Positions 21,766-35,348 of a DNA stretch of 64,000 nt are shown here, in pieces. The DNA is from Monosiga brevicollis MX1 (taxonomy: Eukaryota; Opisthokonta; Choanoflagellata; Craspedida; Salpingoecidae), in the NCBI RefSeq assembly GCF_000002865.3, contig NW_001865039.1, forward strand, positions 2,357,315 through 2,421,314. Reading direction: 5' to 3'. A program made the translations under genes and the position numbers. How positions within the stretch are numbered: position 1 is the first letter of the stretch; each line of letters opens with the position of its first letter. Under the pieces are notes generated by a model. It had not been told where the DNA came from. It ran no database searches and worked only from the letters and a program-made list of their open reading frames with translations.

Positions 21766-24700
21766 TTACGCAGCCTTTTCCTCAACATAAGCACGGGCGA
21801 GATTCTTAACGCGCTCGATACCATCAGCATTATCCTGCTCCTTCTCAAACTCAAGGAAACGCTTGAAGAAGTGCTTCATTTTCTTGGTACTCAAGCGCAG
21901 GGTCACGACCCGCTCAAAAAGGGCGCGAATGGCATCCTCGTCATCGATGCGCAGCTCCTGGTCGATCCAAATATTCCACATGTCGACACGTTTGGGGTGC
22001 GTGGTCACGACGTTCTCAAAGATGGTGCGGCCACGCTCGACATCACCAAGCTTAAACTCCAGAATGCCAAACTTGCTGATCAAATCGACGTGATCGTGCT
22101 TGGGCACGCTCTTGAGGGCACGCTCCAGCAACGCCCGGGCCGTGGCAAATTGCTCTACAATGTATGCACAAAAGGCAAACATTAGAACGAGTCGAACCGC
22201 TTGCAGTGAAATGTGACGCTGTGAGTGCGCCCTGCACTGACGAGGAAACACTACATACTTTGATTGAGAAGATACTCGGCATACTTGAGCCAAACTGATT
22301 TGTGTGACTTGAACTTTTTCAACATTGCCTGGAAAACTTCTTCGACCTGGTCGTGCTTTTCACTGCGCATGTAAATACCCAGCAGGTGCATGTGCATCTT
22401 CAGCGCATCCATGCGTTGGCAACTATCCGCAAAAACCTTGTCCAAGGCCTCTTGGGACCCAAAACTATTTTCCAGGTTCAGCCGAGCGACCCAAACGTTC
22501 ATTTTCTCATCCTCCTGTGACGCCAAGGGTCCGTGTTGCATGCAACACACATATCATCAGCAAACATTGATGCAGTACTTTGTAGAAAAAGCGACCTGGA
22601 AGCTTAGCTACTTACCAGCTCTGGAGCGATTGTCTTGAGAGCCCGGTGGGCAACGGCGCGGGCCTTGTCCAGCTCGGTGAGCTGCAAGAAGAAGGCAATG
22701 TACTGGATCCAGGTAAAGCTGCTGTTCGGCGACGCCATGACAGCGCGCTCGTGGTCCTCCACCGACATTGCTTCCGCCTGGTTCAACTTGGCAGCTTCGG
22801 CTGCGCGAATGCGTTGTTCTTCACGCGATTGGGCGGCCCGCTTCGCCCGCTTGTTGCGGGGTGCTACTCATTATGCAAACATGTAGGTAAGCATCCATTT
22901 CGAGCGCTCCCCATACTCCGACCCCAGTCACATTCTCCCTCACCAAATGCGCCCCCGCGCCCCCGCCCCCCCATAACTTCATCCCACAATAACATTTTGT
23001 TGGGCTGTCCCGTAAGCACGCCGACGTACCATCATCCTCGTCATCCTCATCCTCACTGCTTGACTCCACGCCGGCACCGGCACCCCCCGTCGTTGAGCCC
23101 CACAAGAGAGACTGAGACATCAGCTGAAATGGGTTGGCTGAAGTGGTGCTCGTGCCAAGAGCATCACCGGCGTCGCGGAGAGCGGTCGATGCTGATGCAA
23201 AGGCACCTCCGCCTTCGGCATCACTCTCCTCGTCACTGTCGCTATCGCCGTCATCGTCCTCAGCCTCCTCGTCCTCCTCATCCGACGAAGCATCAGCGCC
23301 CCGTTCCTGCAGGGCCACGGCGTCCGTGTCCAGCACATCGTCAGCATCTGCGTCACTCTCGTCGCCGCTCGCGTCACCATCAGCTGCGGATGCCTCATCT
23401 GCTGACTCGTCCATGGCCTGGGGCAAGCCGGCATCATCAAAGTATGACGGCTTGATGCCCAGAGATATCCGCTTCTTGTCCACGTCCACCTTCAAAACCA
23501 CAGCCTTGACCGCATCACCAGCAGAATATAGCTTGTTCAAATCCTGAGGGACAGACGGATGATGCGTGCTGAGTGAAAGCGATGCATCGCCAAGCCATCA
23601 TCCCATCCGTTGCACGATGCACTCAGCGCCCACACGCACAAAAGGACTCACAAAGCACAAGTCAACATACCTCGATACGTTGATCTGCACACTCTGAGAT
23701 GTGAGCCATGCCCGTGAGGTTGGCAGAGTCATCAATCACAATGAAGACGCCATAGGATTCGACACGCTTGATGACGCCCGTCACGTGTTGCCCTTGTTCC
23801 AACGTGTCAATTCGAAGCAAAGTTGTGCCCGAAGGATCGACATCCGACTATCACCAGGCAGCGACGACGAGATCAAAACATGTCACATAGAAGCCCATTT
23901 TGTGTGCCTGCCTTGGTGGTGTGTCGCACGGTGAGAGGGTCTAATTTGAGTTGACAAACCTTCTTCAAAGACATTTCAAGACGACCATCCGTCTTCGCCA
24001 TGATTCGGCCCTGGACCAGCGTGCCAACCTTAAAAGCCTGACAAGTTTACAATTTGGTCAGACTACCCTGCAGCCCACACAAAGAGAATCACGAGATGGG
24101 GCGAGATGGCTTAGTACATACCTTTTTGATGTCGCGCACGAACAGATCGCTGAGATTGGCGATTTGCACACGGGCCGTTACATTTCGGCTCTGTGCACAA
24201 GAAAAGTTGTGAGGGAACGCAAACCATGTGATGGCAAGGCAGGCGGCAGCCAAGTCATTTCGGTGGGGATGGGGACGTATCAAACACGTACAAGAGCGAC
24301 AAAAACGCCTTCGTCCGTGGCGTTGCACACCACGCCGCGGTGCACTTGATCGGTGTCGACATCTTCCATGCGCAGCACGGATGCCTTCGTTGCGGCGTCG
24401 CCCTCCACCTCCGAGGGGCGCAAAGACAACCGAATGTCCCCGATAGCTGAGCCCATGTTGCCCGTGGCTGCCAAGTTCTCACCACCAATGACCACCGCAC
24501 GATACACCTGCAAAGCATCAGATGCATGAATCGCCAACCACACTGAGTGAATGCGGATCCATCAGGGCGCAAAAACTTGTGGACTTGAAAGTGAGTCGTG
24601 GGCTCTGACCTTGGAGCGGTCTAGAGTTTTGAAAGGCTCGGCATGAAGCTTGTCGTCAACGTCCGTGATGTCAACGGCACCAAATCGGCCGTGGCCCAAA

Positions 24701-27700
24701 TGCATGATGCCAAAGCGGTTGACAATGCGCTTGAGAGAAGCAGACACAACACTGCCAACATGAATTTCTTGGCCTACACACCAGCAAGATTGAGCAAGGC
24801 CAGAGCACAACCCGCATGCCTTGACGACACTTGCGCGAAACGCAAACGAATGGCGCCTCAACAAAAATAGTTGAACCGTTGGTCAGCCACGACACCACCG
24901 TGACGTGAGCAACTCACTTGATTCGCTCGCCAGTTCGAGTTCGAGGAGCTTCTCGCTCATGATGATGATGCGAAATTTGTGCCGCATACCAATGCCAAAC
25001 TGCTTTTTCAGCGCTTTTGGGTCAGTGGCAGCCGCACCCAGCTACGTGACAAGGTGGTGGATCAAGAAAGTGCCGATTTGCCAAGATGAAGGAACTGAAC
25101 CGCATGTTCACGTGGGTATCGTCTGGTAAACTTACATTGACAAGGTTGATGCGCCCGCGCACGTTTGGCGCGAGCAGAACCCAAAGGCAGCGCTCGCCCA
25201 CTTCCGACACGACGCCCCACCGCTCCTGACCAACCTCCACGGCTTCACGCTCGAGCATCGGTGGCAACTGTGAACGCACCAAACAGACACAGCTGCTAGT
25301 GAGGTCTCGTGCTTGTGCTTGGGAGAAAGAGAGCCAAGGAGAGGAAAGGATGGGGAAAAAAAAGAGCCCTTGTGCACACATACCTCCTTGGCGGCCAGAA
25401 CGGATGGTTTGAGGGAGCACTCGGCGACGTGGCGCTTGAGAAACTTTTGGGTAATGGGCATGAAACGCCGCGTCTTTTGATCCCGGAAGCCCAGGATGCG
25501 AACTTGAATCTTATCGCCCTTGTGGTAGGCTTTAAAGGGCTGGGCCGAAGTGTCATTCTCATCCAGCACCTCGGTTGCCAAAACGCGACCTGATCGCTTC
25601 TCGGGCAGACGCAGTTGCAGCTGCGTCTGGCCGGCCTTGGTCACTTCTGCCTCGACAACTTGGCCTACTGCCAGCTCGCTCGTTGTCGGCTCACTCTCCT
25701 GCTTCCAGCCATAGAAGCAGTCACGCACAATGAGCATGCAGAAATGTAAGTAAAGAGGTAGTAGAGCCAGTTGGCTCCGCTGGTCCGGGGCACACGTTAA
25801 CAAACCTGAGAGGCCCATTGCACGGTGGCCTGGCCAACGACAAATTCAGGGTTGCCCACGGACAGGACGGTGACAGTGGCCTTGCTGCCAGCGACAAAGC
25901 GCTTGAACGGCTCGCGGCGGTCATTGTACGTTTGTGTCGCTAAAAAAGGACATGGATTCAATGAGCGAGCTTTCGCGTCAGCCAACCAAGCCAGTCCATG
26001 GCCCCATTCCACCTGAGTGCTCAAACCCCTCTCAACTTGAAAACGCAACTTACGGCAATAAAGCAGAGTGCGCTCGGGACCAGACACGACGGCGTGCGTC
26101 ACCTTGACCAGTTCGACTCGCCCTTGCACCTCCTCCTTCTTGGCGAATGGAAGCTTGGTAGGATGACTCCGCTTGCCCTTGCCCGTTTTCGAGTCCTTGC
26201 CATTGTCCGAGCTGGCGGACACGAGCTCGGGCTTGAGCGTGACATCTAGCACGCCCTTCTCGTAGTCAATATCCAAGACGCGACCTGGCAACTCAACGCC
26301 GACCTCGCACTCGATGCCTTGACGCTGCTCTTTGGTCACAAAGATGGGCACGCCGTCTTTGGTCTATTTAAAAAGCATTTCGATGTCAAGAAAAGAAGCG
26401 GGGCGGGGGCTCAAAAAAACCTGCAGTTCCAAACATGCAGTTGCCATTTGATGCTTCCACGACGCACGCACCGTGCCAACAACGCCAAAGGGCTTGATCT
26501 CCTGAATCAGCACAGATATGGCCTGGCCATGATGATAGGGGGCGGCACGGCGACCAGGCGAGTCTTTGATACCCGCGAAGCGCGCCATGTCTTTGGCCAG
26601 TGACTACCACACCGCCAGAAACACAACGTGAGCAATTTTAGGACGTGGCACAGAAAGGCTAACGTAAGCTTGAGCAATACCTGCATGTATGGGACCACGG
26701 CAACGGCACCGATGACATCCTCCTTCATTGAAAAAACAGCACGATTCTGTTCCTTGTTAATCTCAGAGACAGCGACAAGAACTGTTTGATCAGGATGGAA
26801 AAAGGCCTTGGGATTGTCCACGTATCGCTTGGCCAGTTGGCGCAGAGGAACCAATCCACTCTATATGAATATGAGGCCGATTCAGCCAACCACGCAAAAT
26901 GCAGTGAGCCGGGCAAAAGCAAAAGTGAAAAGCATGGGCTTTGCAATGCAACGGCAACATGATATAAATCGAGGTCTTCTCCATGAACGTACTAGACCGT
27001 GAATTGTACCGATAAAGCAGCCATAGTCCAGAACAGAGCGGATGTAGGCAGGGAAGACCTGGCCTAGTTTCAAATCATCAAGCTCCTTTGGCAAACTCTC
27101 GACCTTTGTTTGAGCCTGGAAACGAGATGGCAACACAATGGCTATAGACTGAGCAAGACCAGCAGCGGTGCACCACATGTCTAACAGGAAGCTCTGCTCG
27201 ATCATCGTGTCAAAAATCATTCAAGAACAAACCTTGAGCTGAGGCTTGCAGGAGATGGTGACGCGGCGGCCTCGCTTTTCAAGCACGACTGCTTCCAGCT
27301 TGTCGCCCTTCTTGTATGTACTGATAAAAAACAGAAAAAAGAGTCGAAGCAAGCGAAGACATGAGGTGTAACCGGACACTCAACCATGCCACCAACCCTG
27401 TGTGATGCTTCACGAACGCGTGCAATGCCACTATTCTGGGTAGATGTTACATACCGGCACAAGGCAGTGGCAAGGCTTGGGTGGTCAGTGAGATGGCCAG
27501 CACGAAGTTCAGTCTGTACCAAGGGTGACTCCACGAATTTCACGGTCAGCATGTCCTCGGCGACAGCGACAACCTCAACTGCCTCGAGTGAGCCCGCTTC
27601 AATGCGTCTACACAAACGAAACGTTGGTTTCGGGGTGAGAGGACGTTGCTGTAAACATGGTGTCACCCTACATTAGAATGGCTGAGCAAAAATGATAAAC

Positions 27701-28231
27701 GCACTTCAGTTGCGCGTCGCGAGCACCGCGGTCGGCGACGGAGGTTTTGGCCGCACGAAAGGTCAGGATGAGCGAATTTTCTTGAGGGTCGCAATTGAGC
27801 ACACCACACTCGACGACCTATACACATGCACAGTTGGATGGTGGTGACCATGAATTTACACCCACGATTCGCTAAAATGGCATTGTTCTGAAAAAGCGGC
27901 AGTGCACTTAGGCGACGTGCCTGTCCACGCCGGAAATTGTCTGAAGGAGTGGTGGTGCGAGCTTCGGTCATTTGACCAGCCGGAACAAATCCGCGGACCT
28001 AAACAATGTGGGGACATGTCAAAGCTCGGCCAAGATATTGGCGAGATCATGACGAATCAAACGGGCGCGTGACTGTAGAAGTACAACGTACTTGATTGTA
28101 AAAGCTGACAATGCAGCCCTTGTCCATCACCTTGCTGATGCAACCATGGGTACGCATGCCCGGTTGCGCATCGTGCATGTTTTTGATAATGGGAAGATCA
28201 GAGCGCACAAGCGTCTGGATGGGATTGTTGG

Positions 28232-28262
<31 letters not shown>

Positions 28263-30772
28263 ACCGAAATATGAGCTCTCAAGAAGCGATGTGCGACAGT
28301 CAGATGCAGTTCTCTCAATAAATAGAGGCGTGTGGCTTCAACTCTGCTGAGCGCACCTTCTTCAGAGTCACTTTAATACGATGCTTAGAGCCCTTGAGTT
28401 TCTCATTGGACAACACACGACCCTTGACCTGAATGAAAGCAAGTGGGCTGTGAGGAGTCATGCACATGCGCAAGCCTCAGCCGTGAGACAAGACGTCAAA
28501 CAGACACACCTTGTCGCCAGCTTTGAATTTTTTCTCCGGGTGCGTGAGCATGACATCGGCAAGGTGTTCCGAGGGAACGCGAGCTTAATAAAGGGTTTCG
28601 TGTCATGAGCCACAGAAACTAGCAACATTGGCACGGCACTCCAAAGCCATCCTTGAGTGAGCGACACACCTTGAATGCCCGACGCCAACTCAATCACCAT
28701 GCCTGAAGGGATGAGCGAGAGTACCGAACCCTGCACGAGAAGGCCAACTTCAATGCTCTAAGGAAAGGAAGACAGGCGGTGTACCAGAGCAATAACAATC
28801 ACATGCAATGGGATCAGAAAGGAAGGAACTGACCCAGGTCCAGCAACGCCAGCCAGCAACGCAAGCTGCCTGGATGTGCACGACAAACCTCAGCTGCGAG
28901 AAAAGGGACCTTCAAATCCTTTGGTGCGAAAGAGAAGGAGTAGATGCCGTCAAAAGGCTGCTGGGCCACGACACGTCCCTCGTGCGCCGTCCCACGGCGG
29001 AAGGACTTGGGCACTGTCTCCACATGCTCTTCAAGCAGGCGCGAGATGTGGGCAAACCCCAGCACTTCAGGGGTATCTTCCTCGGCTGGTACGCCACGAG
29101 CATGGCCTGGTGCAGGCTGGCCGGCGGCCAAAACACCAAAAGCTTGATCCACAAAGCGCACGTGGCAGGAAGGCAAGCGAGTCCCAATGGGTAGAGGCAA
29201 TGTGCAGTCGTCGATTTGCAAATGTGGCTGACGCAAGGAAGCCAAAATGACCTTGTTGGCGAGATCGATGAAAATGACGCGAGCCGTCAGGGTCTGGCCC
29301 ACCGTGTAGAGCTGTTCCGTAGTCTTCTTTTCAGTTGGCAATTGATCAAAGTGCACATGATGAATGCCAATGGAGAAGCCGCCGCTTTGCAGCACCAAGC
29401 CCTTGGCGTGAACCTGTTGCACCTTGCCGCGCACTTGGAGACCAGGACGAAGTGTGGACATGACTGCCTCATTGGTTGAGAGCTCAGCGGTGCGCAGCTT
29501 GGAAATGTTGATTGAGACTTGGACGACGCGAGTGGAGCCAGCCGTGGTGCCAGTTGTGACGCAGAACAGGGGTTCACCGGGGACAAGATTACGGCCAAGC
29601 TGCTTGACGTGCAACTTGGCAGCCTTGGTAGGCAGGAAGCCTTGAGCCCCGTCAATGCCAAGATCCACGACATAACCGTGATCTTCAACGCTTTGCACGC
29701 AAGCCGGTAGCAGGCGCCCCTGACAGTGAGCGCACGGAGGGGACCAATGGCGCGAATCCATGAGTGTCAGTGAGAGTAGTTGAGGGGTTTGCGAGCGATG
29801 CGCCTGGTTCAAGTCGATGCAAGAAAGGGGTCAGGCGATTGCCTACCTTTTGCAAGATATCATCCACATCCAAGTTGGCATGGATCAGGCGTGGGTCTGT
29901 CGTAAGCAGCAAGCGTTTGTCCTCTTTGGCTTTGACAGCACAGACAAGCTGTTGCCCGACATGAAAGAGCCGTGACATGGAGACAACAATCTCGTCGGAA
30001 GCCTGGCTACTTTGATTGGCCTGCTGTTCCTGCTCCTGCTCCTGCTCTGACTCTTCATCCTCTGAAGCACTGGCGGCTTCGGCATCTTCGGCGTCAGCGG
30101 CCTTGCCACGAAGATAGGCAACGTAGTGCGGCGAGACGTCGCTCAGTTGCAGCGTGCCCTGCAAACCATGGGGAAGGCTAATCTGCACGGCAAAGTCGGC
30201 AACCGACTTGACGCAACCCATCAAGAGCTGACCAACGACGATGCGCTGCAAATGCCAACCCATGCCAATCAACCACCCAACCAACAACATGCGCATCAGA
30301 TCAAAGGAGAGCCAAGCAAACCAGTCCACTCCCTTTCCGCATAGCGCCGTGAAGGCTCGTTTCTGCAGGCCCTCAGTACGCACCTTGCCGGTGAGCGGCT
30401 CGACCAGACTGGCCGTGCCCGATGCACTGGTTGTGCTTTCTGAAGTCTTGCGGGAACGAGAAGCCTTTGGTGTGCCAGCTTTACTGCCCTTGCCATTCGG
30501 CTTGCCCGAGCGACCCTTGGCGCGCTTGGATTGAGGCTCAACACTATCCGTCTGCGTGGAGGAGCCGGTATCCGGTGAAAGCGACCAGGACCAGAAGGCG
30601 TGAGCACACATTGCCGAGCGTTGAGCCTAAACCTCAACGGGGTTGACAAGGGCGCAGGTCATACATTCTCACTAAAAAGCACATCTTTTTCAGCTTGATG
30701 GCGCAGCTGGCGCTTCTCGGCAGCCGAGAGCAGCCGCTGCCCCCCGCGCGGGAAAGCGTCCTCGTCTGCCAT
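21766..30772 (-). CDS. PDCD11: rRNA processing protein RRP5 (PDCD11 homologue)
   Basis: I trace 29 exons: 30772-30665, 30551-30384, 30245-29847, 29719-28889, 28757-28670, 28583-28510, 28428-28357, 28214-28092, 27998-27921, 27817-27705, 27607-27455, 27320-27233, 27115-26993, 26860-26681, 26603-26472, 26363-26054, 25939-25806, 25698-25384, 25267-25136, 25041-24918, 24773-24610, 24507-24292, 24190-24122, 24037-23960, 23847-23671, 23543-23030, 22863-22616, 22514-22259 and 22154-21766. They sum to 1951 aa, near human PDCD11 (about 1870). RRP5 is a nucleolar pre-rRNA binding protein needed for both 18S and 5.8S rRNA. The N-terminus has the FPRGG motif. About a dozen S1 repeats follow (for example [20 protein letters not shown]). 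An acidic, DE-rich exon (23543-23030) precedes C-terminal HAT/TPR-like repeats such as [20 protein letters not shown]. The intron after exon 9 uses a GC donor. Confidence 0.95.
28232..28259. repeat. Poly(A) tract (28 A on + strand) in an RRP5 intron
   Basis: Reads as poly(U) in the RRP5 sense and lies 17 bases before the acceptor of exon 8. Confidence 0.97.
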
Positions 30773-31107
30773 GTCAGTCGGTTTGCTCTGGCTGACAGGT
30801 CACAAGGGGTCCAATCCTATCAAGCCGGCATAACGACGTGAGTCGGCATGCCCAGCTGCACCGCTCATCGGCCAGCCACCCTATGCCCGAACCGTACAAC
30901 GCAGCTGCTACACTCTACCCCTTCTTCCCTCCCCCAACACACGCACGCACACATGCACACTCACTCACTCACTCACGGACGGCCTCGGTGTTCGAGACGC
31001 GACCCGGTGAATAGAAAAAGACAGCCAGACACGCGAACGAGACGACATACACACGCACACGCACTCACACACACACACGTGTCCGTCCCTGTGTGTCTTT
31101 CTCTGAC

Positions 31108-31202
<95 letters not shown>

Positions 31203-31462
31203 TTCTTGCAACACGCGACTGAGGTGGCTCAAAACATTCAAATGTCAGATAAAAACATCTGGGGGTCTGTTTGTATAGGAGCATGATATGCGACCCTTGC
31301 CGCCAAAATTTAAATATCATAAGTGTGCTGAGAATTGGTCGGCTTAGCTTGTGTGCGCCTCAGAGAAGGGTCGGCGCTTTGCCCCTTTTTTTTTCCTCCC
31401 CTTCAAACCAAAAGGCGCTGCAGCAGGCACACCTGTGCCCCATTGACGAAAACCACCGCACC
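30773..31462. promoter_or_regulatory. Divergent spacer between RRP5 and the coiled-coil gene
   Basis: About 690 bases with CA-rich sequence at 30940-31080, a long TC array at 31113-31199, and a pyrimidine stretch at 31383-31400 just before the + gene. Confidence 0.5.
31113..31199. repeat. (TC)43 microsatellite
   Basis: Nearly perfect TC dinucleotide repeat in the RRP5/coiled-coil divergent spacer, TC on the + strand. Confidence 0.97.
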
Positions 31463-34115
31463 ATGGATCTCACGGCCTCGCCAGATCTTGGCGGCTTTGG
31501 CCAAAACCTTCAAGGTATCATTGATGCCAGCATCTTCAGCTCCCCGGTCCTCAAAGAGCGAGCTGCGCCCGCCTCCACCACAACAACACCCGCTACAACT
31601 GGCCGACGACCTTTAGCCGCTCGCAATGGAGGCATGAGCAGCAAAAGCAGTCGCCCCAAGTCAGCGGTCAAGCCCCCCGTGCGCTCGGCCCGCAAGCCAG
31701 CCAGCGCTCCGGCACCACCCAAGAGCACGTCAGAGCCAACCAAGCGTGCCGTGCCACCTCGCAAGCCCCCACGCCGCAGCAGTGGCGCCTCCTCCACCAG
31801 CTTGGGCTCCCCCAACTCGGACGAGCTTCGCTACAACGAGACGGTTGGCGTGACTGCGGACAACGTCTTTACCCCTGCCCCCAGCCGCGAGCACCTTTTC
31901 CGCCGCGCCTCGGGCAGCCTCGTGCAACCCCGCCTCGACCTCTCTGCGGCCGAAGAGGATGAAATGCCCCAGCCGGAAGAATCAGCATCCCCAGCACCCT
32001 CTCAAAAGTCATGGCATGCAAACCAAACCCCGGAGCCGTCCCGTGCCGTGGGAGCACAGCCCAAGGTGGCGTCGCCGCCAGCCGCCACTCACCCCTTTAC
32101 GGCAGACCTTAGTATCATCATGGAAAGCGACCATGAGGCTTCCTTTCAAGAGAACGAGGCCACAGCCCAGCTGTCCGGCTTGCCTGGGCCATCAAGCACG
32201 CCAGGGAGTCTCCAGCAAGACGTGCGGGAGTTGGACGAGGCCGAGTCGTCGACGGACGATGTGCCCGAGAACAATATGGCTGACGACGTGGTCAGCCAAA
32301 GCAAACGCTCCAGCCCGTTCACAGCACCCAACACGCCCGTCGCCAATGGCCCCAATGTTATCAAAATGCAGTCACCTGCGCTGGCCCCGAAGGCCAACGA
32401 CAGCCCACACCGCTCAGCTTCGGTGCAGGCCAGCGACAAAGAGAACCTGCCAACACCGCCGCCAAGTCNNNNNNNNNNNNNNNNNNNNNNNNNNNNNNNN
32501 NNNNNNNNNNNNNNNNNNNTGAGTACCCACGAACCTCAGTCCCCAAATTCCCCGGTTGATGTCCCGGTGCCACCTCGCGATACCCCGGCCTCTGTTCGCC
32601 TCTGGCGAGGCGACAACTCCCACAACCACGGTAAGCACGACACACCTCGACACCCTGCTAGCACTGTGTGTAGATGGAGCAGACGTGCGGCCGTTCGTTT
32701 AACAGCGGCATGTTTTTCTTTTCGCGTCTACCCATAGGTACTTCGTATGCTGGACCGATGACCGCAGGCTCGTATCAGCAGGCACGCCAACATCAGCAGC
32801 CCGATCAAGACGTCTCTGTGCAACGGGATCAACAACAAGCCCGCACCCTTCTTCTACGCGTTCGAGAAAAATTTGCCACGGAAGGCTCGCCTTTATCCCG
32901 GTCCCGCTCGGCCGCCGTCGCGGCTGCTCGTGGCCGCGACAAGACTGGGAGCATCTTTGACTTTCACCAGTTACGCCAGCGCTTCGAGTCTGGGCGGCCC
33001 AGTACAGCGTCGCCCACCAGCCAGCGCAACAAGGCACGCACGGCTTCGGAGAAGAGCTCGGGTAGCGTGCGCAGTCGCCAAGGGGCTGATCTCCGCCGTC
33101 ACGTGCTAGAATCGCGTCAGGGCTCGCAAACCGATGATGCCGATAAGACTGGCACGGATGAGGCAAGCCCCGCGCGTCATGGCACCTTGTCGATTGTGGA
33201 CGTGGACTCGGAGAGTAGCGTCTCCAGCTACACGTCAAGTCTGAGCAGCCCAAGTCTGAGCGACGAAAGCGTGCCGCCCACCACGGAGGCTGCTGAAGAG
33301 CAATACCTCTTGAGCGTGGCACACACCCGTCTGCTGAATACGCAACTGCGTGATCACCTGGCCTTGACGCGCATGGGCGGCAAGCGCCTCGATGAGATTG
33401 CAGAATTCAATGTGGATGATGCTGCCGTCAGCACCCGCCACATGGTCGACCGCAACACTCTGCGCGATGAGCTTCGCAATTTGACTCAGGAACGCGATGC
33501 TTTGCGTGCCCAGTCTGAGAGCTTGGTCAAGGAGAAGCTGCTCCTTCGCGAACAGCTCCACCACCACCGCAGCAAGGTGGATGCCCGCCAAGACGCCCTC
33601 CGAGCAGAAAATCGTCGCTTGCGCACGCAGCTGCAGAGCATGGCCATGGAAACCACCTTGGAGCACTCCATCTCCTTGTGTGAGCCCAACGTGAGCGATG
33701 CACAGCTGCAGGAGCTGCAGCGAACGTTTGACGAGTATAAACAACATCAACAGCAAATCTTGATGAGCCTGACCAGCGATAATGAGCAGCTCCTTCACGA
33801 CAAAGAGAGTCTTGAGAATAAGATGGAAGGTGAGGATATGACAATTTACCGTTGTGGTTTGCCCTTCGTGCTCCATGGGGCACGCATCTTTACAGATAAG
33901 CTGAATGCTAACACGATGGTATGTGTTCTGCTGGATGTGGCCCATATGCAGCAATGCAAATGGAATGGACAGCCCGCGAGGCGCACTTTGGCGATGTCAT
34001 GGCCAAGGTGTCCAGTTTCAAGTTTGAAATTACCGAGACTCTGCGCAAGGTGAGCTCTGATCTGAAAGTCTTCCAAGCTAAGTTGTTTGGCTGTCATTAT
34101 TATTATTATTATTAT

Positions 34116-34154
<39 letters not shown>

Positions 34155-34757
34155 GTTAAAGCCGACTCCCCCTCTTGCTCCATGTTTGCGACGTTCTTGT
34201 CCGTGTCTGCAGCCATGGTGTCAGCTTTTGCGTCTGTGTTTGATGTTGGCTGATCTGGCGCCTGGTTTGGTTCAATACAGCGTCGAGCGGAGCTGGAGGA
34301 CCGCGAGCAGGAATTGGCCAATTGCACCGAGTTGATTCAACGTCTGGATGCAGACTTGACCACGTCTATCAACGAGAAAAAGGTGATGGAGACCAAGCAT
34401 GCTCAGTTGCTGGCCAAGTACGAGCGTCTCAAAGCCGAGCACCGAGAAGTGCAGCGCCAGAACGCATCGCTCTCCATGCTGCAAGCACCACAGAGCGCGA
34501 GCGCCTCCATGCATGAGCAAAGTGCCAGCTTTCTACAAGGTGGCATGGGGCACATGCAAGCTTCAGATAGCTACTTTCTGGACCCCATGCTCGCCCAAGG
34601 GCACCACTCACGCCTCGACGCGGATTTGTCACAAGTCTCAATGACCAGCGTCTATGGCCAGCCCTTGGTTTCGTCAAACCAACCCACACCCAGCCAGACA
34701 GGTGGTGAGCAGGGCAAGCGCAAGCGTCGCCGCTTTCCATTCTTCAAAAAACACTAA
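31463..34757 (+). CDS. Large disordered/coiled-coil protein of unknown function with polybasic C-terminus
   Basis: Exons 31463-32630, 32738-33829, 33952-34049 and 34281-34757 give about 944 aa, including 17 unknown residues across a 51-base gap. I do not recognise the family. Residues 1-600 are Ser/Pro/Ala-rich and probably disordered, with many SP and TP sites that could be phosphorylated by proline-directed kinases, and a KEN-like DKENLP near residue 330. The second half has long heptad stretches: about 115 residues around LRDELRNLTQERDALRAQ, then LEDREQELANCTELIQRL. The end is RKRRRFPFFKKH, a basic-aromatic patch that could bind membrane or act as nuclear localisation signal. The overall layout resembles centrosomal, spindle or cytoskeletal scaffold proteins, but that is only a resemblance. 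The gap length (51) is divisible by three but may be a placeholder. Confidence 0.82.
32469..32519. other. Assembly gap (51 N)
   Basis: Run of N inside exon 1 of the coiled-coil gene. True sequence and length are unknown. Confidence 0.99.
34096..34153. repeat. (ATT)7 followed by poly(T)
   Basis: Short ATT microsatellite running into about 36 T, inside the third intron of the coiled-coil gene, in its sense strand. Confidence 0.95.
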
Positions 34758-35348
34758 GCAAGTTACCTTCCAAGTGCCTATCTTTGTGTTCTACTTGTGT
34801 ACCTGATGTGGCAACGTCCCAAGGATCAGTGGGTGTGATGTGGCCGTGTTCAAGGCCTGAAGTGATCCTGCGGGTGGCAGGATGCTTGTAATTATTTGCC
34901 GCAGAAAAGTTTAGACAAAGTTCCCGCTGTTGAAGCCGGGGGCGAATGGAGCGAGCTTGTTTTGTTTGATTGCAATGGCATGGTTGTCAGCTCATGAACG
35001 ACTCCTGTGCCTGGGCTTGCATTCACAACCTTTGTCCCTCTTGCTTGTAAGAAGTTGATGTTGTTCAATATGCGCGTCGCGTTTTGTGTTGCTTTTTTCT
35101 TGTCGTGTGATATGCACAACTGGTGGGCAGGCCCTTCATTTGTTTTGGCGCTAGATCTGGTGACTGCAAACGTGGCGTGAATCCACCAAAGAAACTCAAG
35201 CGGGCTGTGATGAAGGTTTTGGGAGATCAATCATAGAAAGCAAAGTGGGCAGAGAAAATACTAGAGCTATGCCAACACAAAAAGTGGCACAGCAGAGAAG
35301 GAATCCTCCAGCAAGGCCCGGCCGGAGTGAAGATTTTCTCTCGGGCGC
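34758..35348. other. Convergent spacer, no gene seen
   Basis: About 590 bases between two converging stop codons. It must hold both 3' untranslated regions. No other feature is supported. Confidence 0.5.
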
